DNA of 50,055 nucleotides, taken from NCBI GenBank assembly GCA_026394015.1, contig JAPKZA010000464.1, positions 1 through 50,055 on the forward strand, given 5' to 3'. The notes beneath the pieces are model-generated. The model was not told where the DNA came from and made no database searches. It saw only the letters and a program-made list of their open reading frames with translations. The position numbers and the translations under genes were made by a program. This document shows, in pieces, positions 41,056 to 49,060 of this stretch (position 1 is its first letter; the number at the start of each line of letters is the position of its first letter). Origin of the DNA: Acidobacteriota bacterium (GTDB lineage Bacteria > Acidobacteriota > Terriglobia > Bryobacterales > Bryobacteraceae).

Positions 41056-41295
41056 ATGGCAAGCTTGGATTGGTCGCAATGCCCGGTCGTCGAAAGCGTT
41101 CCCGGCAAGATGAGCGGATCGTGGGTACTCAAAGGCACGCGCATGCCCGTCTCGGCCATTTTCGAAAATATCGAGGCGGGAGCGAGTATTGACGACATCA
41201 TGGAGTGGTTCGATGGGCTTAACCGCGAGCAGGTGAAGGCCGTGATTGCGTTCGCCGCCCGAAGCTTGGATACCCCTCCAGCATACGCCGCTTAG
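41056..41295 (+). CDS. DUF433 family protein, probable antitoxin (VapB-like)
   Basis: 79 residues that match the DUF433 pattern: P-V-V-E-S-V-P-G-K-M-S-G at the start, WVLKGTRMPVSAIFENIEAG, then DDIMEWFDGL followed by a helix ending in VKAVIAFAARSL. DUF433 proteins have a winged-helix-like fold and are usually coded directly before a DUF5615 PIN-like toxin, as here: the stop TAG is followed immediately by the ATG of the partner. It probably binds and neutralises the toxin and controls its own operon. The protein looks intact. Confidence 0.9.
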   Translation: MASLDWSQCPVVESVPGKMSGSWVLKGTRMPVSAIFENIEAGASIDDIMEWFDGLNREQVKAVIAFAARSLDTPPAYAA

Positions 41296-41622
41296 ATGCG
41301 AATTCTCCTCGATCAGGCTACGCCTGTCCCGCTTCGTCCCTATCTCAGCGGCCATGATGTCTCAACAGCGGCCTAGCAGGGGTGGGACAAGCTGCGGAAT
41401 GGCGACCTGTTGAAGGCAGCCGAAGATGCGGGATTTGAAGTGCTGGTGACAACGGACAAAAACATGCAGCACCAACAGAACCTTTCGACTCGTAGGATCG
41501 CGATTATTTTACTGGGCAAAGGGAATTGGCCGCTGATCGAACCGCACGTGCAACTGGTGATCGCTGCAGTCAACGCAGCCGAGACTGGCAGTTTTGCCGA
41601 AGTGGACATTCCGTACAGATAA
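41296..41622 (+). pseudogene. DUF5615 PIN-like toxin with in-frame amber stop
   Basis: The frame starts at the ATG directly after the DUF433 stop and gives MRILLDQATPVPLRPYL, GHDVSTAA, then TAG at 41374-41376 at codon 27. Reading through it continues as QGWDKLRNGDLLKAAEDAG, VLVTTDKNMQ and RRIAIILLGKGNW to a TAA at 41620-41622. That continuation matches the family (GW...L.NGDLL, TTD.N), so one nonsense change, not a frameshift, has split the gene. A restart at the downstream ATG of codon 56 region would lack the catalytic N-terminus. Confidence 0.85.
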
Positions 41623-41651
41623 CACTGAGGCACTCTCGTCGGTCCGGCAGG

Positions 41652-43187
41652 CTACTTGATCCCCCACATCCCCTGCCGAGCCTCCTTAAACTCATATCTA
41701 CCCGGATTCACGCTCGTCGCCCCCGGCGTATCCACCATCACAATCTCCGCCGCCACCGGCTCATACGCCGCCCTTGGCGCAATCGTTCCCTTGGCCACCA
41801 AGATCTTCTGCCGCTCCGGATAAATCCCCAACGACACAATCTGATGGATCGAATTCGGGCTCGACCGCTCGCTCGTCACCACCAAATAATTCGACAAATC
41901 CCGCGTCGAACCCTCCGCCTCAATCACCGCCGTATGCCCCATACTCCAATACTTCCCGCCCCCATGCCGTACCGCCGTCTCAATATATTTCCCCGCATGG
42001 AAGCTCCGCACCTTCCCCCTCACCCGCACCGGCGCCCCATGCGCCTTGTCGCTCTTCCCCCCCACTAACTCATCAAACGCCCCGTCCAACCCCGCCTTCT
42101 GCGCCGCCGCAAATGCCCCCGGGTCGTACATCACTACAACCCACCCCGTTGCCTTCTGCTTCACTAACTCGTCCAGCAAAAACGTCGAATCCCCCGCCGA
42201 CCCGCCCCCCACGTTGTCCCCGATATCAAACAGCGCCACCGGAAACTTCGCCGCCCCCATCGCCGCCGTCACCGCCCCCGCCGCCTGCGGCAAGGTCAGT
42301 TTCAATCGGTCCCGCTGCGCCCACATCATGTCGCTCAACCGCTTGGCCTCCCGTTCCGCCAAGTTCCGATCCCCGTCCGTCACCACAATCACGCTCGGCC
42401 CCATATGCGGCGAATCGTTGTACTGATACCCCCCCATCACGCTCGCCGCCAGAATCTTCGGATTCTCCCGCTCCATCCGAAACGTCTCCTGCGTCAGCGG
42501 CTTCATCGGGTCCCCGTACGTGTTCTGAAACACGATGTTGTAAACCATGTCCGGCTTGATAATCGTCTGCACCGGATGCACCTCGCCGCGCAGCATACGC
42601 CCCAGAATATTCGCAGCTTGCACCCCCCGGTCTTTCGTATCCAAATGCGGATTCTGCTTGTACGAAACCAGCACGTTCGTCATCTCGACAATCGCCGGCG
42701 AAGTGTTCCCATGAAAATCGTGCGTCAACACAATCGGAAACGGCTTCGGGAACTTCGCCCGCAACCGCCGGATCAACTCCTCGTCCCCCTGCGGATAATC
42801 CTCGGCATACATCGCCCCGTGCAGTGCAATCAAAATCGCGTCACACTGCCCCGCCTTCTCGAACCCCTCCACCAGTCTCTTCGCCAACTCTTCAAACGCC
42901 GACCGGCTCACCGCCCCCCGCGGCATCGCATGCGAATACACCGTCGGAATCATCGTCCATCCCTGCCGTCGCCCCTCCTCCACAAAACCTGCCACCTCCG
43001 TGCTCCCCGCTCCCCAGCGGTCCAGCGTCGGCTCCACCCATTCAAAGTCGGCCAACTCCGTCTTGGCCGGGTTGAACGAGTTCGATTCGTGCATAATCGA
43101 ACCCAAAGCTATCCGAAACGTCTTCACTTGTGCAGAAATAGAGGTGGCGGCAATCATTGTCATGGCATTCCTACGGCTAAGGCTCAT
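41652..43187 (-). CDS. M81-family metallopeptidase (MlrC/microcystinase C-like)
   Basis: 511 residues. The N-terminal domain has IALGSIMHESNSFNP, ALHGAMYAEDYPQGDEEL and the metal-binding LTHDFHGNTSP; the C-terminal MlrC domain has DIGDNVGGGSAGDSTFLL. These place it in the M81 group with MlrC, which cleaves linear peptides containing unusual residues. The leader MSLSRRNAMTMIAATSISAQ looks like a short Tat signal. I chose the ATG at 43187, where family sequence begins after the leader. It belongs to the same catabolic block as the M19 dipeptidase and the PLP enzymes. The 5' end faces the SUMF1-like gene. Confidence 0.88.
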   Translation of the reverse strand: MSLSRRNAMTMIAATSISAQVKTFRIALGSIMHESNSFNPAKTELADFEWVEPTLDRWGAGSTEVAGFVEEGRRQGWTMIPTVYSHAMPRGAVSRSAFEELAKRLVEGFEKAGQCDAILIALHGAMYAEDYPQGDEELIRRLRAKFPKPFPIVLTHDFHGNTSPAIVEMTNVLVSYKQNPHLDTKDRGVQAANILGRMLRGEVHPVQTIIKPDMVYNIVFQNTYGDPMKPLTQETFRMERENPKILAASVMGGYQYNDSPHMGPSVIVVTDGDRNLAEREAKRLSDMMWAQRDRLKLTLPQAAGAVTAAMGAAKFPVALFDIGDNVGGGSAGDSTFLLDELVKQKATGWVVVMYDPGAFAAAQKAGLDGAFDELVGGKSDKAHGAPVRVRGKVRSFHAGKYIETAVRHGGGKYWSMGHTAVIEAEGSTRDLSNYLVVTSERSSPNSIHQIVSLGIYPERQKILVAKGTIAPRAAYEPVAAEIVMVDTPGATSVNPGRYEFKEARQGMWGIK

Positions 43188-43944
43188 CGCGTCCAAAGTA
43201 TGCCACAAAAACAAACGTTTTTCTATTGAAACCTCCCGCCGCGCCTTCCTCGGCTTCCCTTTCGCCTTCCCCCTCGCCTTCGATCGCCAAGGCCGCGTCA
43301 CCCGCTCCGAATCCCGCTCCGTCGATGGCTTCGCCGAACCCCTCCCCCCCGCCCCGCCCCTCGAGATGATCCAACTCCCCGCCGGCCCCTTGCGCCTCCC
43401 CAACGGCCGCGAAACCGTCGTCTCCGCGTTCGCCCTCGGCCGGCACGAAATCACCATCGCCCAGTGGAACGCCGTCGCCAAACTCCCCAAACGCAAACGC
43501 CTCCTCCGCCCCCTGAAAACCGGCAAGGACTCCCCCTTCGGCTGGCAGCCCGAACAAGCCGCCGAAACCATCGCCTTCCACGACGCCATCGAATTCTGCG
43601 CCCGCCTCTCCAAACACTCGGGCCGCCTCTACCGCCTCCCCACTGACCACGAATGGGTCTACGCCTGCCGCGCCGGAACCCCCACCGACTTCTGGTGGGG
43701 CAACGCCTTCAACCCCGCCCTCGCCGTCGCCCCAAAAGAAAACGAAGCCCCCCACGCCCCCGCCTCCCTCGGCTTCGCCAACCCCTTCGGCCTCTTCGAC
43801 ACCGTCGGCAACGTCGACGAATGGGTCGCCGACTCCGACCCCAAACGCGCCGACTTCCATCTCTTCCGCCTCTCCGCCACCGAATCCGACTGGCTCAGCG
43901 AAAAGTTCACCCGCACCGACCTCGGCTTCCGAGTCGCGGTCTAG
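43162..43944 (+). CDS. SUMF1/FGE-sulfatase-like domain protein, likely non-catalytic
   Basis: About 260 residues from the ATG at 43162, but the true start is unsure: this reading overlaps the divergent M81 start by 26 nt, and the Tat-like SRRAFLGFPFAFPLAF lies about 29 residues in. The domain shows FALGRHEITIAQWN, YRLPTDHEWVYACRAGT and NPFGLFDTVGNVDEWVAD, which are firm SUMF1 motifs. The C-terminal part is short; the cysteine pair and RGGSW-like strand of true formylglycine-generating enzymes are missing. It is therefore more likely a binding or structural relative than an enzyme that modifies sulfatases. Confidence 0.65.
   Translation: MAFLRLRLIASKVCHKNKRFSIETSRRAFLGFPFAFPLAFDRQGRVTRSESRSVDGFAEPLPPAPPLEMIQLPAGPLRLPNGRETVVSAFALGRHEITIAQWNAVAKLPKRKRLLRPLKTGKDSPFGWQPEQAAETIAFHDAIEFCARLSKHSGRLYRLPTDHEWVYACRAGTPTDFWWGNAFNPALAVAPKENEAPHAPASLGFANPFGLFDTVGNVDEWVADSDPKRADFHLFRLSATESDWLSEKFTRTDLGFRVAV
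43197..43222. promoter_or_regulatory. Inverted repeat at the SUMF1-like / M81 divergent start
   Basis: AAAAAC-AAAC-GTTTTT (43207-43222) is a perfect 6-bp inverted repeat. Just before it AGTATGCCA (43197-43205) repeats nine bases of the operator-like palindrome at 35287-35295 by the IclR gene. The shared CAAAAACAAA also appears near 37306. These hints of common regulation are by eye only. Confidence 0.3.
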
Positions 43945-43987
43945 TCATCTGCTATCTTAGAATTTCCCCCGCCCAAAACCCTACACC

Positions 43988-46537
43988 ATGTCGTTCCAGA
44001 TCCGCCCCCACAAGGAATTCCTCGTTCAGCCGGCCCTGCCGCCCGAGTTGTACCGCCTCTCCGAACTAGCCTACAACCTCCTCTGGGTCTGGGAGCCCAA
44101 CCTAAGAGGCATGTTCCGCCGCCTCGACCCCATCGCTTGGCGCCATAGCGGCCACAACCCCGTCCTCATGCTCGGCCAAGTCCCCCAGGCCAGCCTCGCG
44201 AAGGCCGCAGCCGACACCCGCTTCCTCTCGCTCTACAAAAAGGCGTGCGAACGACTCGACGCCTACATGGACTCCTCCACCGCCGCCCAGTCCGACAAAC
44301 TCATCGCCTACTTCTCCATGGAGTACGGCCTCGCCGAATGCCTCCCCGTCTATTCCGGCGGCCTCGGCGTCCTCTCCGGCGACCATCTCAAAGCCTCCTC
44401 GGATCTTGACCTCCCCCTCGTCGGCGTCGGTCTGCTCTACCAAAAGGGCTACCTCCGCCAGTACCTCAATCAGGACGGCTGGCAGATCGAAAAGTCCGTC
44501 GAAAACGATTTCTACACCCTCCCCATCCGCCCGGTCCTCCAGCCCGACGGCTCCGAACTCATCGTCTCCGTCAACCTCCCCACCGGCGTCGCCCACATCA
44601 AAGCCTGGATCATCCAGGTCGGCCGCGTCCGCCTCTTCCTCCTCGATACCAACATCCCCCAAAACCCCAGCCCCGAACTCCGCAACATCACCGATCAGCT
44701 TTACGGCGGCGACTCCGACACCCGCATCCGCCAGGAAATCGTCCTCGGCATCGGCGGCCTCCGCGTCCTCGGCGCCCTCGGCCTCAAACCCACCGTCTTC
44801 CACATGAACGAAGGCCACTCCGCCTTCCTCGCCGTCGAACGCATCCGCCTCATCATGGCTAACGACGGCCTCAACTTCGACGAAGCCGTCGAAGCCATTC
44901 GCGCCAACAGCGTCTTCACGACCCACACCCCCGTCCCCGCCGGCATCGATCTCTTCGACCCCGGGCTCCTTCACTATTACTTTCAGGCCTACTGCGCCTC
45001 CGCCGGCTTCTCCTTCGATGCCCTCGCTGGCCTCGGCCGCCGCCATCCTAACGACGGCGGAGAACACTTTTCCATGGCCGTTCTCGCCATCAAAACAAGC
45101 TGTTGGCGCAACGGCGTCAGCGCCCTCCACGGCGAAGTCTCCCGCGAAATGTGGCAGGACCTCTGGCCCCAACTTCCCCCCCGCGAAGTCCCCATCACCT
45201 CCGTTACCAACGGCGTCCACGTCTCCACCTGGCTCAACGGCGACCTCGCCAGCGTCTACGATAACTTCCTCCAACCCGACTGGCGCGAAAACACAGAAAA
45301 CAAGTCCACCTGGGACCTCATCGACGACATCCCCGCCGAAGAGATCTGGGAAGCCCACAAGAAGCGGAAACGCCAGCTCATCACCTTCGTCCGCTCCCGC
45401 GCCACCGCCGCCGCCACCCTCCGAAAATCATCCCCCACCGACATCCGCCGCCTCTCCGACATCCTCGATCCCGACGTCTTCACTATCGGCTTCGCTCGTC
45501 GCTTCGCCACCTACAAGCGAGCGACGCTCATCTTCAAGGATCTCCCCCGCCTCAAGCGCCTCCTGACCAACAACCGCATGCCGGTCCAGATCCTCGTCTC
45601 GGGCAAGGCCCATCCGAAGGACATCCCCGGCAAAACCCTCATCCGCGAAATCGTCCAACTCTCCCGCGACCCCGAAATCTCCCGCCGCCTCGTCTTCGTC
45701 GAAGACTACTCCATGCAGGTAGCCCGCGAACTCGTCCAAGGCGTCGACCTCTGGCTCAACAACCCCCGCCGCGGCGAAGAAGCCTGCGGCACATCCGGCA
45801 TGAAAGCCGCCCTCAACGGCAACCCCAACCTCTCCGTCCTCGATGGCTGGTACGACGAAGCCTACGAAACCTCCGGCGGCTGGGCTATCGGCGACCGCGA
45901 ACCCTACTCCGAGGACCAGGACGAAATGCACACCGCCGCCGTCCTCTCCCTCCTCGAAAACGAAATCGTCCCGCTCTACTACTCCGCCCGCGCCGACGAA
46001 GTCCCCCACGAATGGGTACGTCGCATGAAACTCAGCCTCAAAAACGTCACCCCGCAATACGACGCCAAGCGCATGCTCAACGAGTATTCCAGCCTCCTCT
46101 ACAACCCCGCCCACGACCTCGCCGCCGACATCGCCGCCAAGAACTTCCAAGCCGCCAAAACCCTTGCCGTTTGGGATAAGCAGGTCCACGAAGTCTGGAA
46201 TCGCGTCCGCTTCGTCGAAGTCGACGGTGGCCCCGTGTCCACCATCCAAACCGGCAAGGCCCTGCCCTTGCGCGCCACCATCGAACTCGCCGGCCTCAAA
46301 CCCGAAGACGTTCGCGTCGAAGCCGTCGTCGGCCGCATCGATGCCGACGGCAATCTCGAAGATTCCGCCGTCATCGCCCTGCCTGTCATTGAGCAGCAAG
46401 GCACGGCCTTCTCCTTCGGGCGCGAATACTCGCCCCTCCAAACTGGGCGCCTCGGCTTCGCTTTCCGTATCAGTTCGAACCACTATCGCGACCCCCTCAC
46501 CCGGCCCACCAACGCCCTCCTGAAGTGGTCCGACTAG
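43988..46537 (+). CDS. glgP: Alpha-glucan (glycogen/maltodextrin) phosphorylase
   Basis: 849 residues, the length of the actinobacterial/acidobacterial alpha-glucan phosphorylases. An N-terminal DUF3417 region (LSELAYNLLWVWEPN) precedes the GT35 catalytic part: YFSMEYGLAECLPVYSGGLG, HMNEGHSAF, TTHTPVPAG, and GTSGMKAALNGN with the PLP-bound lysine near residue 606. A ~100-residue beta-rich tail closes the protein. It releases glucose-1-phosphate from storage or taken-up glucans. It stands alone on the + strand, 43 nt after the SUMF1-like gene, with no other glycogen genes in view. Confidence 0.93.
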   Translation: MSFQIRPHKEFLVQPALPPELYRLSELAYNLLWVWEPNLRGMFRRLDPIAWRHSGHNPVLMLGQVPQASLAKAAADTRFLSLYKKACERLDAYMDSSTAAQSDKLIAYFSMEYGLAECLPVYSGGLGVLSGDHLKASSDLDLPLVGVGLLYQKGYLRQYLNQDGWQIEKSVENDFYTLPIRPVLQPDGSELIVSVNLPTGVAHIKAWIIQVGRVRLFLLDTNIPQNPSPELRNITDQLYGGDSDTRIRQEIVLGIGGLRVLGALGLKPTVFHMNEGHSAFLAVERIRLIMANDGLNFDEAVEAIRANSVFTTHTPVPAGIDLFDPGLLHYYFQAYCASAGFSFDALAGLGRRHPNDGGEHFSMAVLAIKTSCWRNGVSALHGEVSREMWQDLWPQLPPREVPITSVTNGVHVSTWLNGDLASVYDNFLQPDWRENTENKSTWDLIDDIPAEEIWEAHKKRKRQLITFVRSRATAAATLRKSSPTDIRRLSDILDPDVFTIGFARRFATYKRATLIFKDLPRLKRLLTNNRMPVQILVSGKAHPKDIPGKTLIREIVQLSRDPEISRRLVFVEDYSMQVARELVQGVDLWLNNPRRGEEACGTSGMKAALNGNPNLSVLDGWYDEAYETSGGWAIGDREPYSEDQDEMHTAAVLSLLENEIVPLYYSARADEVPHEWVRRMKLSLKNVTPQYDAKRMLNEYSSLLYNPAHDLAADIAAKNFQAAKTLAVWDKQVHEVWNRVRFVEVDGGPVSTIQTGKALPLRATIELAGLKPEDVRVEAVVGRIDADGNLEDSAVIALPVIEQQGTAFSFGREYSPLQTGRLGFAFRISSNHYRDPLTRPTNALLKWSD

Positions 46538-46577
46538 CCGCCCCCCTGTCATTCGTGGTACATCTCTAAGCAACCAT

Positions 46578-47090
46578 ATGGACGGCGATCGGAAATACAA
46601 ACAGGCCGGTTACCAGGACTCCTCCTCGGAAAAAACCAAAGGTGGCGGCAGCAAGGCCGACCACTACATTAACGGCGAATACTACGGTTCCCGTGCGCCC
46701 CTCGACGGGCCGCACACTCCGCGCCTCGTCCGGAGTGTCACCGCCAGCCGTTGCTTCAATTGCTCCAACCCCCTCCCCGCCGGTTTCGATTTTCTCCAGC
46801 CCTGCCCCAAGTGCGCCACGCTCCTCCACTGCTGCTCCCAATGCGGCCACATGGACTCCTCCGCCCGTTTCCAATGCCTCCAAACCATCCCCGAGCGCAT
46901 CCCCTATAAAGACAAAGCGAACGAGTGCACCCTCTTCTCCCCCCGCATCACCGTCGCTCGGGACACCGCCGCCCCCGTCACCGCCCCCAACACCAAACCC
47001 TCCGCCGTCAACGCCGCTCCTAACGTAACCCGCAAGGTCCAGAACGCCCGCGACGCCTTCGACAATCTCTTCAAAAAGCCCTCCGAATAA
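46578..47090 (+). CDS. Small conserved protein with two zinc-ribbon motifs
   Basis: 170 residues. The middle carries two close cysteine clusters: RCFNCSNPLP ... CPKCATLLHCC and CSQCGHMD ... RFQC, the spacing of one or two zinc ribbons. A polar, charged N-terminus (KYKQAGYQDSSSEKTKGGG) and a Pro/Ala/Thr-rich C-terminal region flank them, with KKPSE at the end. I do not recognise the function; binding of nucleic acid or a protein partner is a guess. It lies 40 nt after the phosphorylase and 7 nt before the alcohol dehydrogenase, so it may be in one transcript with the latter. Confidence 0.65.
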   Translation: MDGDRKYKQAGYQDSSSEKTKGGGSKADHYINGEYYGSRAPLDGPHTPRLVRSVTASRCFNCSNPLPAGFDFLQPCPKCATLLHCCSQCGHMDSSARFQCLQTIPERIPYKDKANECTLFSPRITVARDTAAPVTAPNTKPSAVNAAPNVTRKVQNARDAFDNLFKKPSE

Positions 47091-47097
47091 TCCTCCC

Positions 47098-48108
47098 GTG
47101 CGCACCGCCCAACTCATCGCCCAACACCGTTTCGAACTCGTCGATGCCCCTCCCCCGCCCCCGCCCGGCCCCGGTGAAGTCCAGGTCCGTGTCCACGCCG
47201 TTGGTATCTGCGGCTCTGATCTGCATAACTTCTCCGAAGGCCACATCGGCGACACCCCCACCGTCTTCCCCATGGTCCTCGGCCACGAGCCCACCGGCAC
47301 CATCGTCGGCTCTGGCGAACGCGTCATCCTCGAACCCGCCGTCTATTGCTACCACTGCCCCATGTGCCGTTCCGGTCGCCACAACCTCTGCGACCACATC
47401 CGCTTCTACAGCGCCGGCCCCGACCCCGGCTTCTTCCGCGACGTCGTCAACCTCCCCGCCCACAACGTCCTCCCCCTCCCCGCCGGCCTCGGCTTCGCCG
47501 AAGGGACGCTCTTCGAGCCCCTCGCCATCGCCCTCCACTCCCTCCACTTCGCCCGCCCCATCCCCGGAGAAACCGCCGCCGTCTGGGGGTGCGGACCCAT
47601 CGGAGTCCTGACCATCGCCATGCTCAAGCTCCAGGGAGTCCGCCGCATCTTTGCCATCGACCCCGTGCCCCACCGCCGAGCCATGGCCGTCACATACGGG
47701 GCTACTGCCGCCTTCGCCCCCGCCGAAGCCCTAGCTGAAATCAAGGCCGCCACCGGCAGCCGAGGGGTCGACATAGCGATGGACTGCGCCACGAAGGACG
47801 GCTCTCTCGAAGCCGCCTGCTACGCCGTCGCCCGCGGCGGCCGCCTCATCGTCACCGGCATCCCCTCCGAGCCGATGCCGACCATCCACTTCCACGAACT
47901 CCGTCGCAAGGAAGTGCCCCTCATCCCCATCCGCCGCAGCAACCACGAGACCCACGTCGCGCTGGATCTCCTGCACGAGCAACCGACGCTCTTCGGTCCC
48001 TTGGTAACGCACGAAAGCCCCCTCGAATCGATCGAGGAGGCCTTCACCATGTTGGAGCATTACCGAGACAACGTCGCTAAGGTAGTGATCGATCTTACTG
48101 CTTCGTAG
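47098..48108 (+). CDS. Zinc-dependent alcohol/polyol dehydrogenase (MDR family)
   Basis: 336 residues, the usual size. The catalytic zinc site is seen in VGICGSDLHNF and VLGHEPTG; the structural zinc has four cysteines in YCYHCPMCRSGRHNLC (about residues 84-98). The NAD loop is WGCGPIGV. Sequence near the N-terminus (GICGSDLHNF) is like sorbitol/threonine dehydrogenase relatives. It most likely oxidises a sugar alcohol or a related secondary alcohol. The start is a GTG at 47098, 7 nt after the zinc-ribbon gene. Its stop overlaps the convergent exported-protein gene by 14 nt. Confidence 0.88.
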   Translation: MRTAQLIAQHRFELVDAPPPPPPGPGEVQVRVHAVGICGSDLHNFSEGHIGDTPTVFPMVLGHEPTGTIVGSGERVILEPAVYCYHCPMCRSGRHNLCDHIRFYSAGPDPGFFRDVVNLPAHNVLPLPAGLGFAEGTLFEPLAIALHSLHFARPIPGETAAVWGCGPIGVLTIAMLKLQGVRRIFAIDPVPHRRAMAVTYGATAAFAPAEALAEIKAATGSRGVDIAMDCATKDGSLEAACYAVARGGRLIVTGIPSEPMPTIHFHELRRKEVPLIPIRRSNHETHVALDLLHEQPTLFGPLVTHESPLESIEEAFTMLEHYRDNVAKVVIDLTAS

Positions 48109-48463
48109 CCGACCAGTCGATCTTTTGCATCTGCCCGCCCATATCGGTTTCGGCGGCACCCTTGATTTTGGTGCCGTCCACTTCCCCCGACATCTTGTAG
48201 GTCATGGACCCACCGTCCTGCCGATCTCGTTTGACGGTGAAGGTAACCTTCTTTCCGTCCACGGTGCCTTCTGAAATCTTCAGCGACCGTCCCCCGGGAA
48301 ACTCGACGGTTCCGGTGAACGTGGCGTCTTTCTGTTCGATCGCCATCTTGGCATCGACCGGCCCCTGCGGCCCGGCCATCTGGAACGCCCAGTTCCCATT
48401 CAGCGAGTCAGCCCCAAAGGCCGCCACCGCCATCCCAATCCCGACCAAAATTCGTAGCATCAT
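48095..48463 (-). CDS. Small exported beta-rich protein
   Basis: 122 residues. The N-terminus (MMLRILVGIGMAVAAFGA) is a short signal peptide. The rest alternates short beta strands with conserved-looking features: LNGNWAFQM, ATFTGTVEF, DGKKVTFTV, MSGEVDGTKIKG. This pattern occurs in a group of acidobacterial small secreted proteins of unknown role that may bind a hydrophobic ligand. The start is the first ATG of an ATGATG. It is only 4 nt downstream of the -1 frame stop of the DUF4276 gene, so it could be co-transcribed with it. Confidence 0.7.
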   Translation of the reverse strand: MMLRILVGIGMAVAAFGADSLNGNWAFQMAGPQGPVDAKMAIEQKDATFTGTVEFPGGRSLKISEGTVDGKKVTFTVKRDRQDGGSMTYKMSGEVDGTKIKGAAETDMGGQMQKIDWSATKQ

Positions 48464-48467
48464 AAGC

Positions 48468-49060
48468 TCACCCTGACTCTCTCAGCAGATGCAACAGCCG
48501 CCTCGCTGATGCACACTTTTTTTAACTTCCGCCGGATCCAACATTCCTAGCAGTTCAAACGACGCCGCACCCTTCTTGTATTGCTTCGACGTAGCCTTTT
48601 CCAGGACATCATCCACCGTCGCTTTAGGCACCTTCTCTAGATCGGGCCACTGTTTTAATGCGGTCTCCTTGAAAGCGCTCCCAAACTTCTTCTTCAGCCG
48701 CTGAGGATCCGCCAGGAACCACGTTTCCATGCAGACCGTCATGAGGTGTGCAGCATCGTCACGAGCGGTGTTCAGCTTCTGCCATCGATCGGCCTCTCTT
48801 TCAGCCAAGTGCGTCCAAGCGGTGTTCCCCGGCGTCGGTATATCCTCGCTATCTACGAGCAGAAGCACCACTTCAGAGCCAGCTCTTCTTCCTTCCGCCG
48901 CCAGAAAATCACGCCACGTACTGCTTCGGTCGCCTCCCCGTATGACTCGAGGTCGATTTGCAATACCGGCCTTCTTGAAAAAATCAGCCCACCCACGCCG
49001 GAACGCCTCTTGGAGCGAACTGCCCTCTCCGCCACCCTCAATGTAAATCTTGGCGCTCAC
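48468..49060 (-). CDS. DUF4276 family protein (TOPRIM-like), 0-frame ends early at a seven-A run
   Basis: The 0 frame gives 192 residues and stops at 48482. The body matches DUF4276: IYIEGGGEGSSL, ADFFKKAGI, RGGDRSSTW, VLLLVDSEDIP and LMTVCMETWFLAD, with acidic residues expected for a TOPRIM-like metal site. The last residues SVHQRGGCCIC do not fit the family. A -1 shift at the seven-A run (48517-48523 on the + strand) gives VKKKCASARRLLHLLRESG and a stop at 48468, which does fit. The ATG overlaps the stop of the ATPase gene by 4 nt, so both form an operon. Confidence 0.8.

Noticed and set aside
44102-46600. Two long open frames antisense to the glucan phosphorylase gene
   Set aside because: Same codon-bias artefact: acidic, Gly/Val-rich and without motifs, while the sense frame is a clear enzyme.
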